DNA from: Propionispora vibrioides
GTDB taxonomy: Bacteria > Bacillota > Negativicutes > Propionisporales > Propionisporaceae
Assembly: GCF_900110485.1 (NCBI RefSeq)
Contig: NZ_FODY01000008.1
Span: 93,187 to 157,186 of the forward strand
Length of the DNA: 64,000 bases
Direction of reading: 5' to 3'
Position 1 is the stretch's first letter; every line of letters starts with the position of its first letter. Under the pieces are notes generated by a model. It saw only the letters and a program-made list of their open reading frames with translations, was not told the origin of the DNA and did not search any database. Below are positions 1 to 9,384 of the stretch, in pieces. The position numbers were made by a program, and so were the translations under genes.

Positions 1-231
1 AAACTGCCTGTTGTCGACCTCTTCTTATCTTCTTCATAATTTCATAACTGCTGTTTCAAGCAGAATTCCAACACTAAACACAGAGCAGGACTTGTCGAAA
101 GATTGTCTAATATTGTCTAAAATTGCCTACTCTCTATCTATATTAATAAGCAATTTGTTGAGGGAAAAGATTACTAAATAAGAGGATCATTCTTTAGGGG
201 ATGTTTTTTAGACGACGTTGAGGTGGAAAGC

Positions 232-1905
232 ATGAAAATTAGAAACAAAATTATTGCCGGCTATCTGGTTGTTTCCGTCTTGGTACTTGCTGTTGCTATT
301 TCGGCCGCCTACGGATTCAACTCAATAAAATCGTCTTTTCAATTAATCACTGACCAATCTGAGGCAAAGATTATTTATCTGCGCGAAATTCAATTCTATT
401 TTACCGGTCAGGCTAATGATGAAAGAGGCTTCCTGCTGACGACCGGACCTGAATTTCGCCAGGAGATTACCCAAAAGGCGGATAACATCAAAAAAAGGAT
501 TACCTTAATTCAAGGCTTAATCGACAACAACGAGCACGCTGAATTACTGAAAAAAATTGATGATGCTCACAGCCGGTTCACGCAAATCAACTATAAGGTA
601 ATCGACCTTTATAATGGCGGACAGGCTGAGGCGGCGAAGAAACTGTCCTTTGGCGAGGGCCGCAGTACCCGCAAGGATCTGGAAACCTCCTTCAATCAGC
701 TGGTAAAACTTACTGAGGAAGATATTGCACACAAGAAACAATCCGCGCAAAACACAGTCGACAGATTACTTTTATTTATTGCGCTAGTTTCTATTTCGGT
801 CATAGTAATCGGTATTGGGATAGGTATTTACCTGGCACGAAGTATTACCAAACCGATTAATACAATTACCGATCATATTAACCAGGGAGACATTGGCTTC
901 GCGGCAACAGTTACCGTTAACGATGAAGTAGGACTTTTAGTTAAGGCTTTTGAAAAACTGAATTCAGTTTTACGGCATATGGTAGCAGATATTCAGTCCC
1001 ACTCTGAACAGGTAGCCGCATCCAGTCAGGAACTCACGGCTACCGCCGAACAATCCAGTCTTGCTGCTTCCCAGGTGGCGGCCGGCGTAGAGCAAATTGC
1101 CCATCAAACGGAACAGCAAAACAGCTTTGCCCAGTAAGTAGTTCATGCAACGGAGAATATAACGTTCCAAATTAAAGAAGTCGCCCAAGACATTGCCAAC
1201 GTAGCCACACTCTCAGAAACCACCAACTTCGAAACCCAAAAAGGTGTGGAATCGGTCAATAAAGTAGTGAGCCAAATGAAAAACATTGAGTCGTCCATGG
1301 CCGATTCCGCTTCTGTCATTGTCCGGCTCGGTGAACGGTCGAAAGAAATCAGCGATATAACTAACTCCATAGCCGCCATAGCGGCTCAGACTAATTTACT
1401 GGCGCTTAATGCCGCCATTGAAGCGGCAAGAGCCGGCGAAGCGGGACGCGGCTTTGCGGTCGTGGCCGAGGAGGTAAGAAAGCTTGCAGAAAATTCTCAG
1501 CAAGCTTCTCAACAAATCGTAGAGCTTGCCGAAGCAATCCAAAGCGATTCCCAACAGGCCGTGAAAACCATCCGGCGGGGTACTGACGAGGTAGAACTTG
1601 GCACAGAGGTTGTGACTGACTCTGGCCAGTCCTTTAAAGGGATTGAAAAGTTAGTTGAGGAGGTTTCTGCCAAGCTAGCGGGTATTGCGGCTGCCGTCCC
1701 GGCGATGACCCGCGAAGCAGAATCGGTTTTTGACTTAGTTAATCAACTGGAAGAAGCCAACAAAGATATTGCGACACAAACTCAAACCATGTCTGCCACA
1801 ACGGAAGAACAATCGGCGGCTATGCAGGAAGTGGCCGGCTTTAGTGAAAACCTTGCCAAGATGGCCCAAGAGTTGCAGGCCATTGTCAATAAATTTAAGG
1901 GTTGA
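232..1905 (+). pseudogene. Methyl-accepting chemotaxis protein interrupted by an in-frame TAA
   Basis: This is a transmembrane chemoreceptor that would signal to CheA/CheW. The order is TM1 (about residues 7-27), an extracytoplasmic four-helix-bundle sensor (contains NDERGFLLTTGPEF), TM2 (about 182-205), HAMP, then a long methyl-accepting coiled coil with the conserved hairpin tip [24 protein letters not shown] at 1135-1137 (codon 302) splits it. Both halves are in the same frame and the 36 codons after the stop read as ordinary MCP coiled coil, so only a point change is needed to restore about 556 residues. The first half keeps both TMs and HAMP but not the signalling tip. I chose ATG 232 because GAGGTGG lies 5-7 nt upstream; GTG 223 is the alternative and overlaps that site. 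It could be a true nonsense mutation, a sequencing error or a readthrough site. Confidence 0.85.
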
Positions 1906-1926
1906 GGAAAAACTCCTCAACCCTTA
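1897..1926 (+). terminator. Intrinsic terminator-like hairpin after the chemoreceptor
   Basis: A 12-bp stem (AAGGGTTGAGGA / TCCTCAACCCTT) with a 5-nt loop overlaps the MCP stop codon and is followed by TATTTA. The T tract is weak. Confidence 0.6.
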
Positions 1927-2021
1927 TTTACCAACACACCTGATTCATCCGGCTTTTTCTTCGTCTGGCTATCGCCAGATACCTTCTGAATATGTCCCAT
2001 AGTGATAAGCTGACTTCCATT

Positions 2022-2768
2022 TTAATTGGGGAAAATATACGGACAGGCCGGCCGGTCAATCGCCGCAACCCAGGTGACCTGGACAACGGGAACATTCCTG
2101 CCGTTTACCTGCCTGGTTTGCAGAGTGCCCTGCACTTCATACCAGGCACCTTCCGTAAGGATAGCCGAGTCCGCTGTTTCACAGATAATACCGTAAGGAT
2201 AGGCATCAGCCGCGCAGCAGCCGACCACATATCTAACTAAGGATGTACTGCCAGGCAATTCGTCATTGCTTTTATAGGCAAATCCCTTTAGTTCTATGCG
2301 TTTTCCGCTGTTTTCCTCCGGATGATAGGTAAGTTCTCTGAGAACGCCAAGGAAATTACTATCGGTTATTTTAACAAAGGTTGCCTGCTGCAGCTCATTG
2401 CGATAGTCCTCACTGGAAGATTTATTGGTAAGGTTACTGTTCAGACCCCGGTTATTGACCATATTGGCATTAAGATCAGCGTTAGGCAGCAGAAAAGCAA
2501 CCAACAGCGTAAGGATGAAGGGCAAATAGTTCAGAATCCGGTCATGAAAACAAGAGTGGCTATCGCGAAGCTCTCTTGTTTTTTTGAATTTCCAGCACTG
2601 CCTCAACAGCATGAGGAAAAATAGAACACAGGCAATCTCGATAAAGCTGGTAAAGCGGGGATGAACATATAGTATAATTTCATTTGTGTAGACAAGCTTA
2701 TATAAGAAAACAAAAAAACCCAGTAATATAGTGACTCTGATCATTAGATCCCTGACTGCAGATGACAT
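2022..2768 (-). CDS. ycgQ: YcgQ-like TIGR03943 family membrane protein
   Basis: The protein has two or three N-terminal membrane segments (LGFFVFLYKLVY, ACVLFFLMLLRQ, LPFILTLLVAFLLP) followed by a soluble C-terminal domain with the family motif GCCAADAYPYGIICE. This matches the TIGR03943/DUF1980 family typified by Bacillus YcgQ. It lies directly behind the YcgR-type permease, and the pair is a recurring unit thought to handle a metal or small ligand; the exact role is not established. The longest frame starts at TTG 2795 inside the permease gene. I prefer ATG 2768, which removes the overlap, but neither start has a strong Shine-Dalgarno sequence. Confidence 0.75.
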   Translation of the reverse strand: MSSAVRDLMIRVTILLGFFVFLYKLVYTNEIILYVHPRFTSFIEIACVLFFLMLLRQCWKFKKTRELRDSHSCFHDRILNYLPFILTLLVAFLLPNADLNANMVNNRGLNSNLTNKSSSEDYRNELQQATFVKITDSNFLGVLRELTYHPEENSGKRIELKGFAYKSNDELPGSTSLVRYVVGCCAADAYPYGIICETADSAILTEGAWYEVQGTLQTRQVNGRNVPVVQVTWVAAIDRPACPYIFPN

Positions 2769-2784
2769 ATCGTATAACCCCGTT

Positions 2785-3699
2785 TCAAAATTCAAAAGTT
2801 GCTATCGGATAGATATAACTGCCTAGCAAACAAAGAAGTACAACAATGGTAATTAAGGTGATGACAAACCGTAAGGGAAACGTATGCAGCAGCATAAACA
2901 AGTTTTTTATATCAATCATCGGGCCAAAGACCATGAAGGCAAGTAAAGACTGGGTGGAAAAACTGCTGATAAAGGAGGAGGCAATAAAAGCATCCGCTGA
3001 TGAACAAACGGAAATGGTAAAGGCAAACAGAATCATCACCATAACGGATAATAACGGAGAGTGGCCAATGGCCAGCAAAAATTCCCGCGGCAGAAAGGTT
3101 TGTACCGCCGCGCCAATGGCCGATCCAAGAATCAAGAATTTACCCATTTCAAAAAATTCACTGCAAGCGTCATCTACCACACTGAGCAACTTTTCTTTCC
3201 AAGCTTTTGCATGGTTATGATCATGGGAATGGCATTCACAACCGTGGTTAACCGCCGGATTTATACTGCTTAACGGGACTTGTTTAAACAATCGATCAAT
3301 GAGCAAGCTTGTCCCAGAAGCCACAAAAAAAGCGATGAATAATCGAAAAAAGGCTATTTCCAAGCTGTTAAACGCGTAAAATGTGGAAAATGCCACAACC
3401 GGATTGATAATCGGGGCGGATAATAAAAAGGCGATGGCCGAGTAAAGTGGCACTCCTTTCTGCACTAACCGCCGGACAATGGGCACCATGCCGCAATCAC
3501 AGGCCGGAAAGATAACGCCCAAACAACAGGCCAGTAAAATATTGTAGCTCTTCTTTTTGGGCAATGACTCCTGAATTATCTTTTCCGAAATAAAATTATG
3601 CAAAATAGATGAAACGAGTACGCTAACTAAGATAAAGGGTAACGCGTCGATGAGAATACCTAAAAAAATGACTTTGAAATTGGAAAGATTCTGCCACAT
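2785..3699 (-). CDS. ycgR: YcgR-like permease (DUF318 family) with a His-rich loop
   Basis: A polytopic membrane protein of 304 aa with about eight hydrophobic segments. It carries the family motif FPACDCGMVP near residue 66 and a cytoplasmic or loop segment CECHSHDHNHAKAW rich in His and Cys, which suggests metal binding. The family (COG0701) contains putative permeases, some linked to Cu/Zn efflux. The ATG at 3699 has AAGGAGCT about 8 nt upstream. It precedes ycgQ in a two-gene operon. The substrate cannot be read from the sequence. Confidence 0.8.
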   Translation of the reverse strand: MWQNLSNFKVIFLGILIDALPFILVSVLVSSILHNFISEKIIQESLPKKKSYNILLACCLGVIFPACDCGMVPIVRRLVQKGVPLYSAIAFLLSAPIINPVVAFSTFYAFNSLEIAFFRLFIAFFVASGTSLLIDRLFKQVPLSSINPAVNHGCECHSHDHNHAKAWKEKLLSVVDDACSEFFEMGKFLILGSAIGAAVQTFLPREFLLAIGHSPLLSVMVMILFAFTISVCSSADAFIASSFISSFSTQSLLAFMVFGPMIDIKNLFMLLHTFPLRFVITLITIVVLLCLLGSYIYPIATFEF

Positions 3700-3861
3700 A
3701 TTAGTTTAGCTCCTTACATGGTAAACAAGTAACACCACTAATTATTATCGTCCTTGTTAAATGTGTCAAGAATTTCCGATTTTTCTTCCCTAAAATAGTT
3801 AAAAGCACCCTTTTCACCACAAGCAATTATGTATAGCACACAACTACCCAAGACGCAAAAA

Positions 3862-3895
3862 ACGGCAAGGTTCAGGCAGCCTGAAGCCTTGCCGT
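3862..3895. repeat. ACGGCAAGG hairpin, first of three copies
   Basis: An inverted repeat (ACGGCAAGGTTCAG / CTGAAGCCTTGCCGT, one bulge) lies between the permease promoter region and the SGNH hydrolase. Related hairpins occur at 11996-12029 and 13690-13722, where they stand beside tRNA-Arg 3-prime ends. Here it probably serves as the terminator of the SGNH gene; no tRNA sequence is attached. The rest of 3700-3950 shows no gene. Confidence 0.6.
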
Positions 3896-3950
3896 ATGCA
3901 TGTATCTATTGCCCGCACCGTTTTTCGCAATACCTTGCATCCATATGTTG

Positions 3951-4511
3951 CTATAACAAATTCTGAAGTGCCTTAATAGCAACGTCAGCCATAGCCCTGT
4001 AACCGGCCTCATTGGGATGTACACCGTCACAATGCAGTCCGGACTTTATTTCGGCAGTCTCTTCATCAACCATGGCTGCATAGAAGTCAATATAGTTAAG
4101 ACCATTGTTAACCGCATACTCCTGCATAGCTTCCCGGCATTCGCCTAACAAGATTTCGGCCGACCAGTCATTGCACGGTATCGGCAGACCAATGATCGGA
4201 GTAATTTGATTGTCTCTAGCCAGTTGTACCATCTTTTTGATATTGCCAACAACCTGGCTGACCTCCAGGCCTTCATAAGCGTCATTCGTTCCGCCCATGA
4301 TGATGACATAGGATGGCTTGTGCCTGCACACATCGCTGGCAAAGCGACTGAGCATACCGCTGGTGGTATCGCCGTTCACTCCGCTGTTGACCTGTTCTAT
4401 CGCCAGTTCTTTAGCCGTAAAATAAAGCCACGATTGCTCCGGCGAATAGGGAAAACCATAGGTTACGGAATCGCCTATGGCAACTATTTTTACTGCGTTA
4501 ATAACAATCAC
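3951..4511 (-). CDS. SGNH/GDSL-family hydrolase (186 aa)
   Basis: A small cytoplasmic esterase/lipase-type hydrolase. The four family blocks are visible: block I GDSVTYGF with the nucleophile Ser near residue 15, block II Gly in GVNGDTT, block III MGGTNDA with the oxyanion Asn, and block V DGVHPNEAGY with the catalytic Asp and His. No signal peptide is present, unlike the second SGNH protein at 22605-23984. GTG 4511 is taken as the start because GGGAGG immediately precedes it, which is unusually close. The substrate is unknown; neighbours give no clue. The 170 bases between this gene and the next hold nothing recognisable. Confidence 0.85.
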   Translation of the reverse strand: MIVINAVKIVAIGDSVTYGFPYSPEQSWLYFTAKELAIEQVNSGVNGDTTSGMLSRFASDVCRHKPSYVIIMGGTNDAYEGLEVSQVVGNIKKMVQLARDNQITPIIGLPIPCNDWSAEILLGECREAMQEYAVNNGLNYIDFYAAMVDEETAEIKSGLHCDGVHPNEAGYRAMADVAIKALQNLL

Positions 4512-4681
4512 CCTCCCAGCTAAATATAAACCCTCCCAACAGGTTTATGTGTCATCGCATATAAGGCTCTATAAAATACCGGATTATTCTTTATTACTTT
4601 AGTGATCATGCTTTCGGCATGGCCAATCATGAAAAGTGCCGTTTATACAGAATGGACTTTACTGCTAAAAATACGACTAAA

Positions 4682-7324
4682 TTATTCCCTTTCCTCCAAC
4701 TTGGGGCTTAAAATTTCAATGTACCCCAAATCGCCATTAACCCTTATTTTTTCTCCGTCTTTAATTAAGGTTGTGGCATCATCAACACCTACTACCGCGG
4801 GAATGCCATATTCGCGGGCAACCACTGCCCCATGGGTCATTAAGCCGCCGACTTCGGTTATAACTGCAACAGCAGATTGAAAGAGCGGGGTCCAGCCTGG
4901 GTCAGTATGGGGTGCCACCAGAATTTCCCCTTCCCTCAAAATAGCACTCTCCGGCCTAAGTATAACGCGGGCAATCCCTTCCGCCACTCCGGCGGAAACG
5001 GGACTGCCGATGATCATTCCGGCTGAGACATTTTCTTTATTAAGAGGAACAATAACAATTTCGCCCTCGCTTGTCATGACTCGCGGTGGCTTCAAATTTT
5101 GATACCGCCCGTGTTCTTCCATGCGCTTAGCAATCAGTTCATCAACATTTCCCGCAAAATTGTGCTGCAAAAGATTAACCAGTTCATCTAGTGTCAGGAA
5201 ATACACGTCCTTGCTTTCCCGCAGTATTCCCTGTTGGACAAGTATATCAGCTTCCTCCATAATGGCTTTTTTGCATTCAGCCATAACGGCAATGAGAATA
5301 TACTTATGTTGCTCGCGCAGCCCGCCTAACTGACGGTAAACAGCGATTAGCCGTTTAATGATTTTGCTTCTAAAATATTTCCCTTTTACCGAGTCTAACA
5401 TAATATGCATAGCTGTTTCGGCTTCCTTTTGCCCCTCGGCAAATCGCAGCCGATGTTCGCCGGCCCGCAGGCTCTGCAGGTGACTGAACAATGCGGAGTT
5501 TAACCGTGTAGGCGCTTCATACCAGCGTGTAACGGTCATATCAATTTCACCGGGACACCTCATCCCGTACTTGTCCATGAACCCGGCAAAAGCACGTCTA
5601 AAAGTTTCGCCACCCGCTATACCGTCAAGTCCGGAATAAAAGGTTTGATCATCAGCTTTTTTGAGATATTCCTGGACCGCCGGCAGTTCCCGCAGCAGAT
5701 CGGCAAGATCGCCCAATTCCAGCCCCATCTCACTTGTCACATTGTGAGGAAGTGACTTATTCAATTTATTAATCTCATCATCATGGCCCAAACGAGGGGT
5801 AATTGCTTTTTTCAGCATAAAAACGGATATGATGCCGGGAAAAACATAAGGAATCAGGTTATGTAGAATATCGAGTAAAAGAGTTTTCAATTGCTTTTGA
5901 ACAATGATTATCCGTTCGGCGCCCTGTTTTCCATCGAGTGCTTGTTGTATCCCCTTTTGGTGTTCCCGGGTATATATTGCTACCTCATCCAGAATATGTT
6001 CCAGGTTACCGGAACGAAGAACCTTCCATCCCTTCCTTAAGATAGGAACTGCGATTTTTCTAACGGACGAGAATGCTGTGTTATGAGCAGATTGGCTTTC
6101 CTCAAGAAAGTCGGGACGCGAAGTGACCGCCGCCACAGCCCGGCTCATGCTTTCGTCTACATTTTTAAGCACTGACGGAACAACCTTGCGGGCTATCGGA
6201 TTGTGCAAAATATCGGTAAGATCAATAAACACTCTTCCCCCGGCAAGATTAAAGACACTGGCCGGAAATATATGCTGTAATACCGATAAGCCCAATGGCT
6301 TCATTGCATTCGTTGCCATTTGAATATGGCCAAAGGACAGCAATACCCGCAAAGGCCGCTGCGGCATATCCGGCCGGGGATAAAGGGTGGTAATCGGCCG
6401 GCTCTGGACAATATATATTTCATCCTTTGCCACACAAAATTCGATATCCTGGGGTACGCCATAGTGTTGCTCAATCTTTTTGCCTAGCACCGCAAGCTCA
6501 CTAATTTGCCTGTCACTGAGAGCTTGCTGGTCCTGTTGTTCCGGCGGAATTTCCTTGGTGACCGTACCGCCTTCCGGTAACGCATAGATGGCTAATTTCT
6601 TTTTCGCTAGCTTCTTGCTGACAATATGACTATTCTTTACTTTATATAAATCAGCAGACACCTGCCCGGAGACAAGGGCTTCACCTAAACCAAAACTGGC
6701 GTCAATGGAAACAACCGTCCGATTACCATTTACCGGGTCGGCGGTGAACATGATGCCAGCAGTGTCGGGGCTTATCAGTTGCTGAACGACTACAGACAGA
6801 TAGATATTCCGGTGGTCAAAACCATTCTTAGCTCGATACACGATAGCGCGGTCTGTAAACAGCGATGCCCAGCATTTTCTGACGTGCCACAGCAGTTCTT
6901 CCTGCCCTTTCACATTTAGATAAGTATCCTGCTGACCCGCAAAGGATGCGCCAGGCAAATCTTCTGCCGTTGCGCTGGACCTGACGGCGTAAAAATTTTC
7001 CGTTCCCTGTTTTGCCCAGGCCTGAATAATGGCATCCTTAATCGAAAGCGGGATAGGTATTTGCTCTACATGGGTCCTTATCTGCTGAGCGATTACTCTC
7101 ACTTGCTCTAAGTCGGCCAGTTCAATTTGGTCTAGGGCAGTAAAAAAAGCCGACATTTCCGTACTCGTTTCTACAAATTCCTTATAGGCATAGGTCGTTA
7201 TACAAAATCCGCCGGGTACAGGAAAGCCGGCCTGCGTCATCTCACCCAGGTTAGCCCCCTTTCCGCCAACATAGCTAAGGCTTGAGGCATCTATTTGATT
7301 AAAGAAGAGTACATATGGCTTCAT
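4682..7324 (-). CDS. Rifampin phosphotransferase / PEP-synthase-like enzyme
   Basis: 880 aa. The N-terminal third is a pyruvate-phosphate-dikinase ATP-grasp domain (VGGKGANLGEM, SSATAEDLPGASFAGQQDTYLN). The middle is a long helical domain, and the C-terminus is the swivelling phosphohistidine domain with GGLMTHGAVVAREYG (His near residue 831). A canonical PpsA has its phosphohistidine domain in the middle and a PEP/pyruvate TIM barrel at the end; that barrel is absent here. The architecture instead fits the rifampin phosphotransferase (RPH) type, where the middle domain binds the drug, or a related PEP-synthase-like dikinase. ATG 7324 has AAAGGTGG 6 nt upstream, and MKPYVL matches the family N-terminus. 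It is monocistronic. Annotation pipelines may call it phosphoenolpyruvate synthase. Confidence 0.8.
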   Translation of the reverse strand: MKPYVLFFNQIDASSLSYVGGKGANLGEMTQAGFPVPGGFCITTYAYKEFVETSTEMSAFFTALDQIELADLEQVRVIAQQIRTHVEQIPIPLSIKDAIIQAWAKQGTENFYAVRSSATAEDLPGASFAGQQDTYLNVKGQEELLWHVRKCWASLFTDRAIVYRAKNGFDHRNIYLSVVVQQLISPDTAGIMFTADPVNGNRTVVSIDASFGLGEALVSGQVSADLYKVKNSHIVSKKLAKKKLAIYALPEGGTVTKEIPPEQQDQQALSDRQISELAVLGKKIEQHYGVPQDIEFCVAKDEIYIVQSRPITTLYPRPDMPQRPLRVLLSFGHIQMATNAMKPLGLSVLQHIFPASVFNLAGGRVFIDLTDILHNPIARKVVPSVLKNVDESMSRAVAAVTSRPDFLEESQSAHNTAFSSVRKIAVPILRKGWKVLRSGNLEHILDEVAIYTREHQKGIQQALDGKQGAERIIIVQKQLKTLLLDILHNLIPYVFPGIISVFMLKKAITPRLGHDDEINKLNKSLPHNVTSEMGLELGDLADLLRELPAVQEYLKKADDQTFYSGLDGIAGGETFRRAFAGFMDKYGMRCPGEIDMTVTRWYEAPTRLNSALFSHLQSLRAGEHRLRFAEGQKEAETAMHIMLDSVKGKYFRSKIIKRLIAVYRQLGGLREQHKYILIAVMAECKKAIMEEADILVQQGILRESKDVYFLTLDELVNLLQHNFAGNVDELIAKRMEEHGRYQNLKPPRVMTSEGEIVIVPLNKENVSAGMIIGSPVSAGVAEGIARVILRPESAILREGEILVAPHTDPGWTPLFQSAVAVITEVGGLMTHGAVVAREYGIPAVVGVDDATTLIKDGEKIRVNGDLGYIEILSPKLEERE

Positions 7325-7536
7325 ACCCAACCACCTTTACGTGATTTTTTAACCGACTCTGCTGATTGCTAAAGGGTTCCTTTTTTACATTTAAATAGAG
7401 TGTAACAGCGCATGCCCATCTATCCTTAGTATATTACATATTTTAGCTTCTAGTCAGAGCAAAAGCATCGGCTATGCAGACTAAGTTCTTTCCGGCATTA
7501 AACCTCTCGGGTTTGTCAAATACGTCCGAATAAAAT

Positions 7537-7568
7537 AATCCTCTTTGCCAAACTCCGCAAAGAGGATT
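7537..7568 (-). terminator. Terminator hairpin downstream of the AraC/LysE operon
   Basis: A perfect 12-bp inverted repeat (AATCCTCTTTGC / GCAAAGAGGATT) with an 8-nt loop lies 60 nt past the AraC stop; on the minus strand it runs into TATTTTATTC. The remainder of 7325-7629 has no gene. Confidence 0.65.
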
Positions 7569-7629
7569 AAATATACTATTATTTATGTCTTTCTAATCAC
7601 ATCAAGCTGAGGGGATTAATAGTTTTACA

Positions 7630-8415
7630 CTAATTTAAATGTGCTTTATACTCAAACGCCGTTATTCCATAAATCTTTTTGAAATGCTTATTTAAATGAG
7701 ATAAATCGACAAAACCACATTCTGCGATGGCTGAATAAATATCTTTGTTTTTCTCCAGTAACTGCTTGGCACGATTGACCTTGCTAAATATAAAAAATTG
7801 ATAGGGTGAGATCCCCGTATTCGCTTTAAATAACCGGATAAACTGAAACTTTGACATAGCCAGCTCCCGGGAAATTTCATCAAGGCTCAATACATTTTCT
7901 ATTTTAGAATAAATCATTTCCTTTGCTTTTTTAATTAGCTTACTATCTTTTCTATAGTCTGTATAAAGATTAATCCGATTAAAGTTATCTACGAGAGACA
8001 GGAGCAATTCACTGCACAAAGCTTCCTCGTCCTCACTTAGAATGGCGCGGGAAAGCTTTAAAATACTATTCCGCAGAGCTTGATGATAGACAATGGGGGC
8101 TGCAAACCGGACTATATCCTTTTTCCCCAGGATATCTAAAAACAGCCTCGGTTCAATATACAGCATAACATAATCAATCCCCGTACGGTCATGGGCTCTG
8201 CCGTCATGGATCTGCTCAGGATTAAACAGCATAACCCCGCTTTGATAGGACGACTGAAAACTGCCATCCAAATTATACTGTTGAATGCCGCGCAAGGTCA
8301 CACCCAAGGCATATTCCTCATGACAATGCTTTTTATAGGTGAAATCGGTAAAGCTCGCGGATAGCGCCGTAACCTCGGATGACTTTTTATATATGAATTT
8401 TTCCATACCGCTCAT
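7630..8415 (-). CDS. AraC-family transcriptional regulator
   Basis: 261 aa. The N-terminal half is a cupin-like ligand domain (HEEYALGVTLRG, MLFNPEQIHDGRA). The C-terminal 100 residues carry two helix-turn-helix motifs ending in SAIAECGFVDLSHLNKHFKK, the classic AraC signature. The start overlaps the LysE stop as ATGA, implying translational coupling; an internal ATG at 8406 with GGGAG at better spacing is the alternative. Because it is co-transcribed with the exporter gene, it probably senses the exported amino acid or analogue and controls the pair. This is inference from context. Confidence 0.88.
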   Translation of the reverse strand: MSGMEKFIYKKSSEVTALSASFTDFTYKKHCHEEYALGVTLRGIQQYNLDGSFQSSYQSGVMLFNPEQIHDGRAHDRTGIDYVMLYIEPRLFLDILGKKDIVRFAAPIVYHQALRNSILKLSRAILSEDEEALCSELLLSLVDNFNRINLYTDYRKDSKLIKKAKEMIYSKIENVLSLDEISRELAMSKFQFIRLFKANTGISPYQFFIFSKVNRAKQLLEKNKDIYSAIAECGFVDLSHLNKHFKKIYGITAFEYKAHLN

Positions 8416-9008
8416 CTCCCAACAAGCTCAACTAGTCCTGACCCCATTATAGCAGAATAGATTAAAAACAGGGCCATACTGATATTAACTGACTTCTGAT
8501 ATTTCATCAGAAACTCTTTAAAAATCGCCCCAAAAAGCACCCAGGTAACAAAGGCTAGAAAACCAATAACGGTAATAACTACAACAAATATTGATAACAA
8601 CTGAGGTTCTGTATAATATGGCATGACAAAACCCGGAATGACCGTCATGGTAAACAATACCACTTTGGGATTTACAAACTGCATAATAAATCCCGACCGA
8701 AAGGTGGCAGCTTGCCTTGCCGTTGATCCTGCTGTATCCATTTTGTATATCTGATAAGCCAAATACAAAATATAAAGAGTTCCGATGATCTGCATGATCA
8801 GTAAAATCTTAGGTATTACGGCCGCAAGTACAGTATTTAAAATGGCAGAACCGGCAAGCAAGGTACCAAAGGCAAGCGTTGCTCCATAGGTGTATTCCAT
8901 CGCCTTTTTTACTCCACAACCATGCACCGTAGACAATATAACAATATTGGTCGGCCCCGGTGTAAACGTTACGATAACGCAATATATTAAAAAAGAGGTA
9001 ATATTCAT
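8412..9008 (-). CDS. LysE/RhtB-family amino-acid exporter
   Basis: 198 aa with about six membrane helices and the family N-terminus containing TPGPTNIVILST (the conserved TPGP motif). LysE/RhtB proteins export amino acids such as lysine, threonine or homoserine, or related compounds. It is the first gene of a two-gene operon with the AraC regulator (4-bp overlap). An SD-like GAGG stands about 9 nt upstream of ATG 9008. A palindromic repeat copy begins only 19 bp upstream of the start, so the promoter lies in or beyond that repeat. Confidence 0.88.
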   Translation of the reverse strand: MNITSFLIYCVIVTFTPGPTNIVILSTVHGCGVKKAMEYTYGATLAFGTLLAGSAILNTVLAAVIPKILLIMQIIGTLYILYLAYQIYKMDTAGSTARQAATFRSGFIMQFVNPKVVLFTMTVIPGFVMPYYTEPQLLSIFVVVITVIGFLAFVTWVLFGAIFKEFLMKYQKSVNISMALFLIYSAIMGSGLVELVGR

Positions 9009-9026
9009 GACACAAACTCCTCACGA

Positions 9027-9191
9027 GGTAACCCACTGATTTAATGAGCCTGCCAGCCTGGCGAGAGATTTTTTCGTCTGGCAAGGAAGCAAAACCACAG
9101 GAATAGCGATCCCTATTTCAAGGTTTTGCTGACGCAGTCAGGCGGAAAAAGATCCGTCAGGACGTGCAGTGTGAATTAATCAGTGGTTACC
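9027..9191. repeat. Palindromic MITE-like repeat, copy A
   Basis: About 165 bp bounded by near-perfect terminal inverted repeats (GGTAACCCACTGATTTAAT at the left, ATTAATCAGTGGTTACC at the right). The interior is also imperfectly self-complementary (GCAAAACC with GGTTTTGC, TTTTTCGTCTGGC with GTCAGGCGGAAAAA), so it can fold into one long hairpin. It has no coding capacity. Other copies are at 10828-10991 and 34377-34545 (inverted relative to this one), plus degraded copies at 50329-50400 and 51186-51330. From 9192 to 9384 no gene is visible; only a short CCCGT/ACGGG hairpin near 9313-9331. Confidence 0.85.
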
Positions 9192-9384
9192 AGGTTGTTA
9201 TCATGAATATTACATCAGGAAAATGAATCGGTATAGTATATTATTGCAGCATCTTCTTACCCGTCCCTTCTAACAGAGCCGGACCATCTCTTTCAAAGCA
9301 AACCGATAGCCCTATTCCCGTGCTTTTTACGGGATTACCCTCTAACTGTCTGCTCGCAAAAGACGTTCCCGATTTAAGCTGCTT

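Noticed and set aside
9230..9384. Possible metal or lysine riboswitch upstream of LysE
   Set aside because: Some hairpins and purine runs are present, but I could not fit any riboswitch consensus (lysine, NiCo, cobalamin, guanidine), and a MITE-like repeat intervenes before LysE.
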